NCBI RefSeq assembly: GCF_003591175.1
Contig: NZ_QYYG01000001.1
Coordinates: 248,001-312,000 of the forward strand
Direction: 5' to 3'
DNA: 64,000 nucleotides
Source: Serratia inhibens
GTDB lineage: Bacteria; Pseudomonadota; Gammaproteobacteria; Enterobacterales; Enterobacteriaceae
Positions within the stretch are counted from its first letter, which is position 1, and every line of letters begins with the position of its first letter. Positions 53,063 through 62,996 of the stretch are shown here, piece by piece. A program made the position numbers and the translations under genes. Below the pieces are notes generated by a model that saw only the letters and a list, made by a program, of their open reading frames with translations, ran no database searches and had not been told where the DNA came from.

Positions 53063-54505
53063 ATGCACACCACCCAGTCACCTGACACCACAAAATTACA
53101 GCCTGCGCTCACCGTCTTTGTACTGGTGTTCGCCGCCTGTATCTTCGGTATCGAGAGCCGGCCCATTGGCTTTCTGGCGGCATTTTGGCCGAGCAATGCG
53201 GTGTTGCTGGCGGTGTTCGTTCGTTATCCGGCCCTTGTCAGCCGTCTGGGTTGGCTGATGGCGATGTTGGGGTATTTGACGGCGGATCTGATCACCGGCA
53301 GCACACTCGACAAAGCCCTGTTGCTGAACGGCGCCAATATTGCCGGTGTCGCGGTGGGGTATCAGTTGTTTAAGCGTTTGCCGCCGCAGGTCAGAACGCT
53401 GGAACGCACCTCAGCCAGCGTTTATCTGTTTGCCATTTGTCTGGCCAGCGCCGCCGCCACCGGAGTAATAGGTGCCTTGGCCTCGGTGCTGCTGTTCGAT
53501 CGCGAGTATTTCCCCGCCCTGGCGCTGTGGATGTCTTCGGAGTTTACCAATTACATTACGCTGATGCCGTTTATTCTGGCCTTTCCTGCGGATTGGCGAG
53601 CTTACCTGCGCGGTATAGCTCAGGGCATTACCCGGCGGCACGCGTGGTATCACACCGGCAGAAAACTGGCGGTTCTGATCCTGTTATTGCTGGCTTGCGT
53701 TGGCAGTATCCTGATTGGCGGGCCTGGCGCCGTGATTTTCCCGATGCCGATCCTGTTGTGGCTGGCGATGTCGTTTTCACTGTTCACCACCCTGGTGGTG
53801 GTGCTGATCTACGTTTTATGGTGCCATCTGGCCATTGATTTGGGTTTGATCGCCATTAACGTCGATATGCAGGCGCTGCAGAACACCGTGTCGATGCGGC
53901 TCGGAGTAGCGCTGTTGGCTCTGGGGCCGATTGCGATCGCCAGCATGAATTTCGCCCGCAATGCGCTGTTGCGGCAGTTGGAACACGTGGCGAACCATGA
54001 CGCGCTGACCCACGTGCTGACGCGTAATGCCTTTATGCAGCGCGGCTCGCGGTTGCTCAGCCAAAAAGGCGAGCAGGTGTGCGTCATGATGCTGGACATC
54101 GACTACTTCAAATCCATCAACGATCGCTTTGGGCACTCCGGCGGTGACGCCGCACTGATTTCCTTTACCCGCGCCATTACCGGCGACCTGCGCGACTCCG
54201 ATCTGTTTGGCCGCATGGGCGGGGAGGAATTCGCGATCGTTGCGCTTATCGAGCGCCAGCAAGATGCGGTGTATCTGGCCGAACGTCTGCGCCGGCGGGT
54301 GGAAATCGAATCGATCGCCATGCCTGCAGGCAATCATCTGCAAATCACCGTCAGCATCGGCATGGTTACCTGCATCGGCGGTACGGAGCAAAATCTCGAT
54401 AATCTGTTGAAAATCGCCGACATGGCCGTCTATAAAGCCAAAAACAGCGGCCGCAACCGGGTCGCCACGCCAGAAATATCCCCACTGATTTACAGCGACC
54501 GCTGA
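53063..54505 (+). CDS. MASE1-type membrane diguanylate cyclase (GGDEF)
   Basis: A 480-aa protein with GGAAG before the ATG. Residues ~15-300 form eight or so membrane spans of MASE1 type (GFLAAFWPSNAVLLAVFVRY). The GGDEF domain follows: DALTHVLTRNAFM, MLDIDYFKSINDRFGHSGGD and the active-site loop GRMGGEEFAIVAL, with intact GGEEF. It should make cyclic di-GMP from two GTP in response to a membrane or periplasmic signal. A standard R-x-x-D inhibitory site upstream of GGEEF is not obvious (DLRDSDLF is close). Confidence 0.92.
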   Translation: MHTTQSPDTTKLQPALTVFVLVFAACIFGIESRPIGFLAAFWPSNAVLLAVFVRYPALVSRLGWLMAMLGYLTADLITGSTLDKALLLNGANIAGVAVGYQLFKRLPPQVRTLERTSASVYLFAICLASAAATGVIGALASVLLFDREYFPALALWMSSEFTNYITLMPFILAFPADWRAYLRGIAQGITRRHAWYHTGRKLAVLILLLLACVGSILIGGPGAVIFPMPILLWLAMSFSLFTTLVVVLIYVLWCHLAIDLGLIAINVDMQALQNTVSMRLGVALLALGPIAIASMNFARNALLRQLEHVANHDALTHVLTRNAFMQRGSRLLSQKGEQVCVMMLDIDYFKSINDRFGHSGGDAALISFTRAITGDLRDSDLFGRMGGEEFAIVALIERQQDAVYLAERLRRRVEIESIAMPAGNHLQITVSIGMVTCIGGTEQNLDNLLKIADMAVYKAKNSGRNRVATPEISPLIYSDR

Positions 54506-54621
54506 AACCCGCAGCTTGCCGTTCATGGTTGACCCCGGCCAGGGGGTCTAAAATGGAAGGGAGCGCGGGCAATGTCGCTTGCGCCATACCTGATGTCCAA
54601 ACGGACAAGAGGAATCATCTC

Positions 54622-54975
54622 ATGAACTATGTTGATGGCTTTGTTGTGGCGGTGCCTGCCGCCAAGAAAGAGGCGTACCTTAAGCTGGCCGCCACGGCCG
54701 CACCCTTGTTTAAAGAGTTCGGTGCGACGCGGGTTGTCGAATGTTGGGGCAACGACGTGCCCGAAGGTAAACTCACCGATTTTCGCGGTGCAGTGAAAGC
54801 CGAGGCCGATGAAGTGGTGGTTTTCAGCTGGATCGAATACCCCTCAAAAGCGGTGCGTGACGCCGCCAACGAGAAAATGATGAACGACCCGCGCATGAAA
54901 GCGCTGGGCGAGCAGATGCCGTTTGACGGCAAACGCATGATTTTCGGCGGTTTCGAACCGATCCTTGACGAGTAA
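54622..54975 (+). CDS. DUF1428 family protein
   Basis: A 117-aa protein with AAGAGGAAT before the ATG. It matches the DUF1428 family (YbaA-like dimeric alpha/beta barrel): MNYVDGFVVAVPAAKKEAYL, then ECWGNDVPEGKLTDFRGAVK, VVVFSWIEYPSKAVRDAANE and MPFDGKRMIFGGFEPIL. Function is unknown; the fold resembles antibiotic-biosynthesis monooxygenases. A PhnB-like gene follows after 13 bp, suggesting one operon. Confidence 0.9.
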   Translation: MNYVDGFVVAVPAAKKEAYLKLAATAAPLFKEFGATRVVECWGNDVPEGKLTDFRGAVKAEADEVVVFSWIEYPSKAVRDAANEKMMNDPRMKALGEQMPFDGKRMIFGGFEPILDE

Positions 54976-54988
54976 CGGAGAGGGTAAG

Positions 54989-55459
54989 ATGAAGATCACA
55001 CAACACCTGTGGTTTGAAAAAGACATGGAAGCCGCGTTGCGTTGTTACATCGCGCTGATCCCCGGTTCTTCCCTGACCTGGAGCTCCACCTTGCCCGCCG
55101 ATACTCCGAGCGGCCCTGCAGGCAGCGTAAAACTGGCGGCCTTTACCCTCGGCGATCAGCGCTATGCGGCTATCGAAGCCGGCCCGCTCGATGCTTTCAA
55201 TCACAGTTTTTCGATTATGGTTGAATGCGCGGATCAGGCGGAAGTGGATCGGCTGTGGGCTTCGTTAAGCGAAGGCGGCACTATAGAGCAGTGCGGCTGG
55301 TTGCGCGATCGCTGGGGGTTGAGCTGGCAAATTGTCCCCCGGCGGTTGGGGGAGTTGATGAGCGACCCCGACAGCGCGAAGGTGAAACGGGTGACTGAAG
55401 CTATGCTGCAGATGGTCAAACTGGATATCGCCGGGCTGGAAGCGGCGGCTCGCGGCTAA
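54989..55459 (+). CDS. PhnB-like VOC-family protein
   Basis: A 156-aa protein with GGAGAGGGTA before the ATG. It has the PhnB / 3-demethylubiquinone-methyltransferase-like glyoxalase fold: QHLWFEKDMEAALRCYIALI, FNHSFSIMVECADQAEVDRL and CGWLRDRWGLSWQIVPRRLG. Despite family names, these are not methyltransferases, and substrates are unknown. It lies between DUF1428 and VIT1-type genes on the same strand. Confidence 0.88.
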   Translation: MKITQHLWFEKDMEAALRCYIALIPGSSLTWSSTLPADTPSGPAGSVKLAAFTLGDQRYAAIEAGPLDAFNHSFSIMVECADQAEVDRLWASLSEGGTIEQCGWLRDRWGLSWQIVPRRLGELMSDPDSAKVKRVTEAMLQMVKLDIAGLEAAARG

Positions 55460-55484
55460 CTTTATCCCCGCAACAAGGACGGAC

Positions 55485-56177
55485 ATGATGCACAAAGAGC
55501 GGCACAGCATTGAGAATATAGGTTGGCTCCGGGCGGCGGTGCTTGGTGCAAACGACGGGATTGTCTCGACGGCCAGCCTGTTGCTCGGCGTGGCGGCGGC
55601 CAATGCGGCGCACGGCGGCATCTTGCTTGCCGGCATTGCCGGGCTGGTCGCCGGCGCGATGTCGATGGCTACCGGCGAATACGTCTCGGTGTCATCGCAG
55701 GCAGATACGGAAAAGGCCGCACTGGCGGAGGAGCAGTCGGAGTTGCTCAGCGATTACCCGGGCGAGTACCGTGAACTGACCTCTATCTATGTGCATCGCG
55801 GGTTGGATTTGGCGCTGGCCAAACAGGTGGCTGAAAAACTGATGACGCATGATGCGTTGGGGGCCCATGCCCGCGATGAATTGGGGATTTCGGCCATCAC
55901 CACGGCGCGGCCATTGCAGGCGGCGCTGGCCTCGGCGCTGAGCTTTTCCGTCGGGGCGCTGCTGCCGTTACTGGTCGCGGTGCTGGCGCCGGTCGCATGG
56001 ACCATTCCGGCTATCGTTGTTTCCGCACTGGTGTCTTTGGGCGTTCTCGGCGGGATTGCCGCCAGGGCTGGCGGCGCACCTATCCGCCCGGGCGTAGTGC
56101 GTATCCTGTTCTGGAGCGCGCTGGCGATGGCGGTTTCCTCCGGCGTTGGCCTGCTGTTTGGGGCTGCGGTGGGGTAA
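55485..56177 (+). CDS. VIT1/CCC1-family Fe2+/Mn2+ transporter
   Basis: A 230-aa membrane protein. VIT1-type motifs: WLRAAVLGANDGIVSTASLL, LVAGAMSMATGEYVSVSSQA and a charged cytosolic hinge with several Glu residues (ADTEKAALAEEQSELLSDYP), then three more spans. Family members move Fe2+ or Mn2+ out of the cytosol. ATGs at 55485 and 55488 are adjacent; CAAGGAC lies upstream. It follows the PhnB-like gene by 25 bp. Confidence 0.92.
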   Translation: MMHKERHSIENIGWLRAAVLGANDGIVSTASLLLGVAAANAAHGGILLAGIAGLVAGAMSMATGEYVSVSSQADTEKAALAEEQSELLSDYPGEYRELTSIYVHRGLDLALAKQVAEKLMTHDALGAHARDELGISAITTARPLQAALASALSFSVGALLPLLVAVLAPVAWTIPAIVVSALVSLGVLGGIAARAGGAPIRPGVVRILFWSALAMAVSSGVGLLFGAAVG

Positions 56178-56311
56178 TAGTTACGCCAGCCGTGCAACAA
56201 AATCAGTTTTTGCATTAATGCCGCTCACGCAAGGCTGAGTTTTTATCATTTGTCAGCGCCGCTGAATCGCTGCACCCTAAGGGAAATCGTTACGTAGCGT
56301 AGAGAATAACA

Positions 56312-57649
56312 ATGGATGAATCACAGATTCAGCAGTGGATTACGCAATTCCCTTTGGTGCAGGACCTGATCGACCTCAAACCGATAACCTGGTTCAACCC
56401 GCGTGCAACGACCTTGCAGGCGGGGTTACCGTACGTGGGATTGGCTGCTGACGACGTCGCCGACGCGGAGCAGCGGCTGGCGCGTTTCGCCCCCTATCTG
56501 AGCGCCGCTTTTCCGGAAACCCGGGCCGCCAACGGCGTGATCGAATCCGAGGTTGTCGCCATCCCGGCGATGCAAACTGCGCTCGACCAGCGTTATGGAC
56601 TGAAACTCGGTGGCCATTTGCTGCTGAAAAAAGACAGCCATCTGCCGATCTCCGGCTCAATCAAAGCGCGCGGGGGCATCTACGAGGTGCTGGCGCATGC
56701 GGAAAAACTGGCGCTGGCGGCGGGGTTGTTACAGCTTACGGACGACTACGGCAAGCTGTTCTCGGAAGAGTTTCGCCAGTTTTTCAGCCGTTATCGCATT
56801 GCCGTGGGGTCAACCGGTAATCTGGGGATGTCGATCGGCATCATCAGCGCCAGGCTGGGGTTCAGCGTTAGCGTGCACATGTCGGCGGATGCGCGCGAAT
56901 GGAAAAAGCAGAAGCTGCGCGACAATGGCGTCAACGTGGTCGAGTACGAACAGGATTACGGCGTTGCCGTCGAGCAGGGCCGGTTACAGGCGGCGGGCGA
57001 TCCGAGCTGCTTTTTTATCGATGACGAAAACTCGCAAACGCTGTTTCTCGGTTATGCGGTGGCCGGTGGCCGCCTGAAGCGGCAGTTCGCCGAGCGCGGC
57101 ATTCGGGTTGACGCGCAGCACCCGCTGTTTGTCTATCTGCCCTGCGGCGTCGGCGGCGGGCCGGGCGGGGTGGCTTTCGGGTTGAAGCTGGCCTTTGGCG
57201 ACCACGTTCACTGCATCTTTGCCGAACCGACGCACTCGCCCTGCATGCTGCTTGGGGTCTATACCGGGCTGCATGATCGGATCGCGGTTCAGGATCTTGG
57301 CATCGATAACCAAACCGCAGCGGACGGGCTGGCGGTTGGGCGCGCTTCCGGCTTTGTTGGCCGCGCCATGGAGCGCCTGCTCAGCGCTTTTTATACGTTA
57401 AGCGATCGCGAGATGTTCGCGCTGCTTGGGCTGTTGGATAGCCAGGAACATATTCAGCTGGAACCTTCGGCGCTGGCGGGCATGGCGGGGCCGTGGCGCG
57501 TGGCGGCTAACTCCGAATGGCTGGCCGGGCGCGGGCTGGATGAACGGCAGATGAACCAAGCCACTCACCTGGTATGGGCTACCGGCGGCGGCATGGTGCC
57601 AGCGGCGGAGATGGCGAAATACCTGGCCAACGTGCACGAGGCCGGTTAG
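56312..57649 (+). CDS. dsdA: D-serine ammonia-lyase
   Basis: A 445-aa PLP enzyme matching D-serine dehydratase in length and sequence. The PLP-Lys lies in [20 protein letters not shown], with [20 protein letters not shown], the phosphate-binding loop [15 protein letters not shown] and [20 protein letters not shown]. It converts D-serine to pyruvate and ammonia, allowing growth on or detoxification of D-serine. The usual dsdX permease and dsdC regulator are not adjacent. It converges with the IclR gene, overlapping it by 4 bp. Confidence 0.96.
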   Translation: MDESQIQQWITQFPLVQDLIDLKPITWFNPRATTLQAGLPYVGLAADDVADAEQRLARFAPYLSAAFPETRAANGVIESEVVAIPAMQTALDQRYGLKLGGHLLLKKDSHLPISGSIKARGGIYEVLAHAEKLALAAGLLQLTDDYGKLFSEEFRQFFSRYRIAVGSTGNLGMSIGIISARLGFSVSVHMSADAREWKKQKLRDNGVNVVEYEQDYGVAVEQGRLQAAGDPSCFFIDDENSQTLFLGYAVAGGRLKRQFAERGIRVDAQHPLFVYLPCGVGGGPGGVAFGLKLAFGDHVHCIFAEPTHSPCMLLGVYTGLHDRIAVQDLGIDNQTAADGLAVGRASGFVGRAMERLLSAFYTLSDREMFALLGLLDSQEHIQLEPSALAGMAGPWRVAANSEWLAGRGLDERQMNQATHLVWATGGGMVPAAEMAKYLANVHEAG

Positions 57650-58479
57650 TGCGTCAGCAGGGAAAGCTCTTGCGCGCCTTCGAGCAGGATCGGCAAGATG
57701 CGCTCGGTCAATTCACTTACCGGGACATGGCCGGCCTGTACGCCGACGTTTAACGCCGCGGTTACGCTGCCGTTGGCCGAGGTGATCGGCACGGCAATGG
57801 AACGCAGGCCGATTTCCAGCTCTTGATCGTTAATCGCATAACCCTGCGCGCGGACCTTATCCAGCTCTTCGCGCAGTTTGTCGATGGAACCGATGGTGTA
57901 TTGCGTATAGCGCATCAGGGTGATGCGTTGCAGGTAATCATCCCGCTTATCCGCCGGCAGATGGCTCAGCAGCACGCGCCCCATCGAAGTGGCGAACGCC
58001 GGCAGCCGGCTGCCTATGTTCAGATCGATAGTCATGATGCGTTCGGCGGAGGCGCGGGCGATATACAAAATGTTGTCGCCGTCCAGCGTGGCGATGGAAC
58101 AGGATTCATTCAGCAATTGGCTGATGTGTTTCAGCACCGGTTGGGTGGCTTTGGCCAAGGGTGTCGAGCCGAGATAGGCATGGGCCAGCGTCAGAATACG
58201 CGGGCGCAGCTCGAAGTTTTTACCGTCCTGCGCGTAAACAAACCCCAGCTTGTTCAGGGTATACAGGCAACGACGCACCGCTGCGCGCGGAATGCCGGTT
58301 TTCTGGCTGATTTGCGAAATCGACATCAGGCGGCGTTGCGGGGTAAAGGCCTGGATCACCTCCAGCCCCCGCGCCAGCGAGGCCATAAAATTGGGATCGC
58401 CCTTGAAAGGATCGCCGCTGGCGGCGGACAGCGTAATGTCATGGATGGCGATGTCTTCGCCGGCAGAGATCTTGGCCAT
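57646..58479 (-). CDS. IclR-family regulator (PcaR/PobR type)
   Basis: A 277-aa regulator. The N-terminal HTH ([29 protein letters not shown]) and the effector domain with [20 protein letters not shown] and [19 protein letters not shown] are as in PcaR, PcaU and PobR, which sense beta-ketoadipate-pathway intermediates. The ~20-residue N-terminal extension is usual for that branch. A quiC-like gene 4.5 kb away fits a role in protocatechuate-type catabolism. The direct target cannot be seen here. Confidence 0.9.
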   Translation of the reverse strand: MAKISAGEDIAIHDITLSAASGDPFKGDPNFMASLARGLEVIQAFTPQRRLMSISQISQKTGIPRAAVRRCLYTLNKLGFVYAQDGKNFELRPRILTLAHAYLGSTPLAKATQPVLKHISQLLNESCSIATLDGDNILYIARASAERIMTIDLNIGSRLPAFATSMGRVLLSHLPADKRDDYLQRITLMRYTQYTIGSIDKLREELDKVRAQGYAINDQELEIGLRSIAVPITSANGSVTAALNVGVQAGHVPVSELTERILPILLEGAQELSLLTH

Positions 58480-58500
58480 TCAGGCTCCCGGTTTAAATGC

Positions 58501-59157
58501 TTACAGCGCCAGATAGCGCAGGGTCGCCACGACGGCCAGCCGCCGGTTATGGATAACCTGGTCTTCCGGCGGTTCATGACTTTCGAACAGCGTATTAAAG
58601 GTGTACTGGTTGGCAACATAGTGGAAACACAGGCTGCTGATCAAGCGGTGCACGTCGGCGGCGCTGGCATCTGCAGTAAACTCCCGGCTTTGCTTGCCGC
58701 GCTGCAAGATATCTTCCAGCAAACTCAAGGCGCTCTGATTCAGTGCCTTAATGCGCGGTGACTGGCGGATGTACTGGCCACGCAGCATGTTCTCCATGCA
58801 AATCACGCGGATGAAGTCAGGGTGCTCCGCATGGTAGTTGAAGCTTTCCTCAACCAGCCGGGTCATCGCCTCCACTGGCGGCAACGCTTGCAGATCCAGC
58901 GCGGTTTCGTGCGCGCGAATATGCTGGTACACGTGTTCGAGCACCTCCAGATAGAGCGACTCCTTGTTCTTGAAATGATAAACCACCATGCGTTTGGTGG
59001 TGGCCGCGTGCTCGGCAATGTTCTCCATGCGGGCGCCTTTCAGGCCCGCCTCGGCAAACTCACTCAGCGCCCCGGCAAAAATTCGCTGTTTCAGGCCGAC
59101 CGGGTCGTTTTTGCGTTTGGTGGCGGGGATATCATCATTGTTCAACACATCAGTCAC
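58501..59157 (-). CDS. TetR-family regulator
   Basis: A 218-aa repressor. HTH: KQRIFAGALSEFAEAGLKGA, ENIAEHAATTKRMVVYHFKN. The C-terminal part (residues ~80-218) is the helical ligand domain with VIHNRRLAVVATLRYLAL at the end, close in style to RutR/PsrA-group proteins. It lies 21 bp upstream of the IclR gene on the same strand, so the two may be cotranscribed. Confidence 0.9.
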   Translation of the reverse strand: MTDVLNNDDIPATKRKNDPVGLKQRIFAGALSEFAEAGLKGARMENIAEHAATTKRMVVYHFKNKESLYLEVLEHVYQHIRAHETALDLQALPPVEAMTRLVEESFNYHAEHPDFIRVICMENMLRGQYIRQSPRIKALNQSALSLLEDILQRGKQSREFTADASAADVHRLISSLCFHYVANQYTFNTLFESHEPPEDQVIHNRRLAVVATLRYLAL

Positions 59158-60582
59158 TTATCGTTTGGGTACACCGGTTAAGAGTAACCGGGGTGACCGG
59201 GTAATACAATCCGCTGCGGCGGCGCTTTTGTGAGCGCCATCATGTTGCTCAAACAGGCGATGACGGGGCGCAGGATGATACCGCTGCGTTGAGCGACGAT
59301 CGCTCAATCGGCAGCTATAAAAGTATGGAATAGGGGGTAAAGAAAGAACCTGAATCTGCGAGAGAATCCTATTAATAAGGGACTGTTTTCTTGTTTCTCA
59401 TCACCGGGTAGAGAATATATCCATCTGAACAGAGGCTGCGTTTGATATAAAAACCTCAACTCTGGGTTTAAAAAATGAGTGATGTAAACGGATGGAGAAT
59501 CGTACGGAAAGTGTTTTTTCACCCCCTCCGGCTTCCCCGATTCAGTCTTTCCTCTGGTTAATTATTACGAAGTTGGTTTGCACTTTTTTCCCTGATGGAC
59601 TGTAGTTCATACGTCTCCTGTCATTTTCCTTTCAACGCCGAAAGACTTAATTTGACTTGTCGCTGTTCAAGGGGAATCGACGTGTTGAAAATGAGGTGTG
59701 GGCCATGCCGATAAGGCGCTCATTGATGTCAGAGCATGGATATTGCGGGAAAACGAGGAGGAGTATCTGCCGTATAGGTGACAACGGCAGGATAAAATAT
59801 CTGAAAAAAGCGGTGGCGAAAAGCAAACCCGGATAAACAGTCCGATGGTGAACTTCAAATTGTGCAAAAAACGCACTGCGAGAGGGTGGGCGGCATACAG
59901 ACATTGCGCAAGGCAAGATTTAGCCGTGGTTTTACAATTTATTTTATTTAACTTATTGATTTTAAAGTTATTTAATTGAATTTTCGTTTTATTTTAGAAG
60001 CCTTGCAACCTGGAGAAACGCCTGCAATCATGGCTAAACCAAAGTGAAATTTTATGAATATTGACGATTTCACTTTTATTTTTACATTAACAAAGCGCGT
60101 TGAGTTTTATTTTATGTTTTTTTACATGCCAGGCTGCCGCTTTGCCGCTACTCTGATTCGGCAATGTCAAATTAAGGATGATGTTATGCGGGACATGCAG
60201 ATAACATAGGGACATGTTATGGATTTTTCTATTGATCTATTGGGTTTTATTGTCTCTAAATTATCTCCTGAAACATTCTCCTTTTATAGCGCTGTGCCGT
60301 GTTTTTTATTTTAGCTGAAAGTCGCTTGTCAAAACGTGATACGTGAGATTTTTAAGTGAAATAAAATGGCGGACTATTTCGGTTATCTTAATGTTTTTAT
60401 CTTGTGGTCGCTAATGGTGAGCGTTAGGGAACAGTAACAATACGCAGCGGGTGAATGAAAATCGTGCCTCACGCTGAGGACGTCAATAAACCCAATGCCA
60501 CTATTTAGTTTAGTTGCGTTACTTTACCGGACCACGGGATATATTTTTTGGAAATATTTTTATTCACTCAGGAGCACACTCA
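59158..60582. other. 1.4-kb AT-rich spacer, no confirmed gene
   Basis: The longest apparently gene-free stretch in the window. Reverse-strand frames at 59304-59522 and 59647-59916 have no ribosome site or recognisable domain. The right half is strongly AT-rich (T-runs around 59930-60130 and 60240-60420). Near 60181-60220 the heptamer ATGTTAT or its complement ATAACAT occurs three times (60181-60187, 60201-60207, 60214-60220). The region should contain the promoter of the lysine hydroxylase gene; no sequence resembling a 19-bp Fur box is seen. Confidence 0.5.
60219..60314 (+). CDS. Possible 31-aa small ORF
   Basis: An ATG at 60219 with AGGGA at 60208-60212 opens 31 codons (MDFSIDLLGFIVSKLSPETF then SFYSAVPCFLF). 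The start codon lies at the end of the ATAACAT/ATGTTAT inverted repeat, so its ribosome site would be in the loop. The composition could be a small hydrophobic peptide. Evidence is limited to the ribosome site. Confidence 0.25.
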   Translation: MDFSIDLLGFIVSKLSPETFSFYSAVPCFLF

Positions 60583-61908
60583 ATGAACCAGCGTTTGGAC
60601 TTTATCGGTATTGGTATCGGTCCGTCCAACCTCAGCCTTGCTGCGCTTGGAAGCGAAATCGAGGGTTTCAATTGCAAATTCCTCGAACGCAAACCGCACT
60701 TTTCTTGGCACCCAGGCATGATCCTGGCGGATAGCAGCATGCAGACCCATTTTTTGAAGGATCTGGTCACGGCCGTCTCGCCAACCAATCCTTATAGTTT
60801 TCTCAACTATCTGGTGAAGAGTAAAAAGTTCTACCGCTTCCTGACGACTGAGCAGCGTACCGCGTCACGCGAAGAGTTTGCCGATTATCTCAACTGGGCG
60901 GCAACGGGGTTGGATTCGCTGATGTTCAATCAAGAGGTTCGTCGTGTGGACTTTGATGACAATCAACGGCAGTTTGTCGTCACCACTCAAAATGATGTGT
61001 TTTACGCTAAACACCTGTGTGTGGGTATCGGCAAGCAAATCAAATTGCCGGACTGCGTAACCCAACAAAATGATCAATGTTTTCACGCCAGCGAAATGAT
61101 GTTGCGTCAGCCAAAACTTGCCGGAAAACGCGTGGCCATTGTGGGGGGAGGCCAAAGCGGTGCTGACCTGTTCCTGAATATTTTCCAGGGGGAATGGGGT
61201 CGGCCAGAACAACTTAGCTGGATATCTCGGCGCAACAACTACAACGCACTTGATGAAGCCGCCTTTGCCAACGAGTATTTTACGCCAGATTATGTCGACA
61301 ACTTCTACACACTCGGTCACGCGGCCAAAGAACATATGCTATTGGAACAAAGGATGACTTCTGATGGCATCACCAGCGAGTCTCTGTTGGCAATTTATCG
61401 CGCCATGTATCACCACTTCGATGTGCTCCGTGAGAAGCGATGGGTGCGCTTGCTACCCAGCCGTTCAGTTACGGCCCTTAATGCCAAAGACAATGCTTAT
61501 CAGTTAGAGACGCTGCATCACCTTGATCAAGGGCGAGAAAGCTTTGATGCAGACGTGGTTATCTTTGCCACCGGTTATGAACAGGCCCGTCCGGCCTTTC
61601 TTGATTCCCTGGCCGATCGTTTGTTAACCACCGCCGATGGGCAATACCGTATCGCTTCTGATTTTACCCTTGAGCGGGAAGGGGTACATGAGAATTGCCT
61701 GTTTGCTGTCAACGCCAGCATGCACCATCACGGTATCGCCGATCCTCAGCTTAGCCTGATAGCCTGGCGTTCGGCGCGCATTCTCAATCGAGCTTTAGGT
61801 CAGAATCAATTTGATCTGAGCACCACCCCGGCGATGATTCAATGGCGCAGTGAGCAAGAACAGCCAATCGCTTTAAATTCCTTTGGGACCTCTCGGTCAC
61901 CTTTTTAA
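60583..61908 (+). CDS. iucD: L-lysine N6-hydroxylase (IucD-type flavoprotein)
   Basis: A 441-aa N-hydroxylating monooxygenase; the ATG at 60583 has AGGAG at 60570-60574. FAD motif FIGIGIGPSNLSLAALGSEI, substrate segment SWHPGMILADSSMQTHFLKD then LVTAVSPTNPYSFLNYLVKS, NADPH motif AIVGGGQSGADLFL and the ATG-like FATGYEQARP are intact. These enzymes hydroxylate the side-chain amine of lysine (or ornithine) as the first step to hydroxamate siderophores such as aerobactin. The aerobactin partners iucA, iucB and iucC are absent; a TupA-like ATP-grasp gene follows instead. Confidence 0.9.
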   Translation: MNQRLDFIGIGIGPSNLSLAALGSEIEGFNCKFLERKPHFSWHPGMILADSSMQTHFLKDLVTAVSPTNPYSFLNYLVKSKKFYRFLTTEQRTASREEFADYLNWAATGLDSLMFNQEVRRVDFDDNQRQFVVTTQNDVFYAKHLCVGIGKQIKLPDCVTQQNDQCFHASEMMLRQPKLAGKRVAIVGGGQSGADLFLNIFQGEWGRPEQLSWISRRNNYNALDEAAFANEYFTPDYVDNFYTLGHAAKEHMLLEQRMTSDGITSESLLAIYRAMYHHFDVLREKRWVRLLPSRSVTALNAKDNAYQLETLHHLDQGRESFDADVVIFATGYEQARPAFLDSLADRLLTTADGQYRIASDFTLEREGVHENCLFAVNASMHHHGIADPQLSLIAWRSARILNRALGQNQFDLSTTPAMIQWRSEQEQPIALNSFGTSRSPF

Positions 61909-61937
61909 TATTTTAATCAAATGATGAGATGGCTTGC

Positions 61938-62816
61938 ATGAGAAAATACATTAATAAATTCATCATGAATCAATTGGCTACATTTGCGCCGACGTTCAAG
62001 ACGAGATTTATATACGAAAGGGCATTCGGAAAAAGATTGAATTTAAACCCACCGTCGACATGGAACGAGAAGATAAATTATCTCAAACTCAACGATTACA
62101 GCAACAATGCACTGGTCACGCAATGTGCGGATAAATACGCAGTCAGAGAGTATCTAAAGGCCAAGGGATGTGAGGAAATTCTCAATGAACTCTACTTCGC
62201 CTGCGATTCGGTTCATGAGATCCCATGGGGTTCCTTACCTGATAAGTTCGTGATCAAGGGAAACCATGGTTCGGGTTACAACCTGATTTGTCAGGATAAA
62301 AGTTCTCTGGATATCGTAAAAACGTCGAAAACCATTGAAAACTGGATGCGTGAGGACTATTGGAAGGTCTATGCGGAATTAAATTACAAGAACATCAATA
62401 AAAAAATAATAGGTGAGAAATTCATAGAGTCATCTAATGGCGTTGGCCCTGATGATTATAAAATATACTGCTTCCATGGCGTTCCTTACTGCACATTACT
62501 TTGCGTCGGTAGGGAAACCGGCATGCCAAAATATTACTTCTTCGATAAAGACTTCAAGTTTCTTTGTTATAGCCAAGACTGCCTGGCTCTCAGCCAGGAA
62601 GAGATCGATGCTTTTGTTAAGCCCGAAGGTTACGATGAACTCTTTGAGTACGCCAGAATATTGTCTGAGCCCTTTGAATTTGTCCGCGTCGATTTCTATA
62701 TCTCCAATGGCAAAGTCATCTTTGGCGAATTGACCTTCACACCCTCGGCAGGGATTGATACGGACATACTCGAACCCACAGATATCTTGCTCGGGAAGAT
62801 GCTTAACCTCAAATAG
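61938..62816 (+). CDS. TupA-like ATP-grasp protein
   Basis: A 292-aa protein of the TupA-like ATP-grasp group. PSTWNEKINYLKLNDYSN, TQCADKYAVREYLKAKG, DKFVIKGNHGSGYNLICQDK (the ATP loop), IGEKFIESSNGVGPDDYKIY and the C-terminal VRVDFYISNGKVIFGELTFT (metal-binding E...T-F-T) are all present. TupA-like proteins usually sit in polysaccharide or teichuronopeptide clusters and are thought to ligate an amino acid or amine to a carboxylate. Here it lies 29 bp after the lysine hydroxylase, suggesting it couples N6-hydroxylysine or a derivative to another molecule. Confidence 0.8.
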   Translation: MRKYINKFIMNQLATFAPTFKTRFIYERAFGKRLNLNPPSTWNEKINYLKLNDYSNNALVTQCADKYAVREYLKAKGCEEILNELYFACDSVHEIPWGSLPDKFVIKGNHGSGYNLICQDKSSLDIVKTSKTIENWMREDYWKVYAELNYKNINKKIIGEKFIESSNGVGPDDYKIYCFHGVPYCTLLCVGRETGMPKYYFFDKDFKFLCYSQDCLALSQEEIDAFVKPEGYDELFEYARILSEPFEFVRVDFYISNGKVIFGELTFTPSAGIDTDILEPTDILLGKMLNLK

Positions 62817-62846
62817 CGCCTGACATCCTCCGCAGCGGGCGCTTTT
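62815..62846 (+). terminator. Terminator candidate after ATP-grasp gene
   Basis: AGCGCC (62815-62820) and GGCGCT (62838-62843) form a 6-bp stem followed by TTTT. It overlaps the stop codon region of the ATP-grasp gene and would end the two-gene transcript. Confidence 0.5.
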
Positions 62847-62996
62847 GTGATCCGGGTTAAAGAGTTGTTAACGTTCGCGGGCGGCACATTGACACAATGA
62901 ACCTTATGGTACATTTATAACTGCATATGCCGCCGCCCGTTTCCCCTTTAACGGCGGCGAGCCGATTTGTAACCACTGTCGCAAAGGGGAAAAGTC

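Noticed and set aside
59647..59916. Reverse 89-codon frame in the spacer before the lysine hydroxylase
   Set aside because: No ribosome site or family likeness, and the composition looks like shadow sequence.
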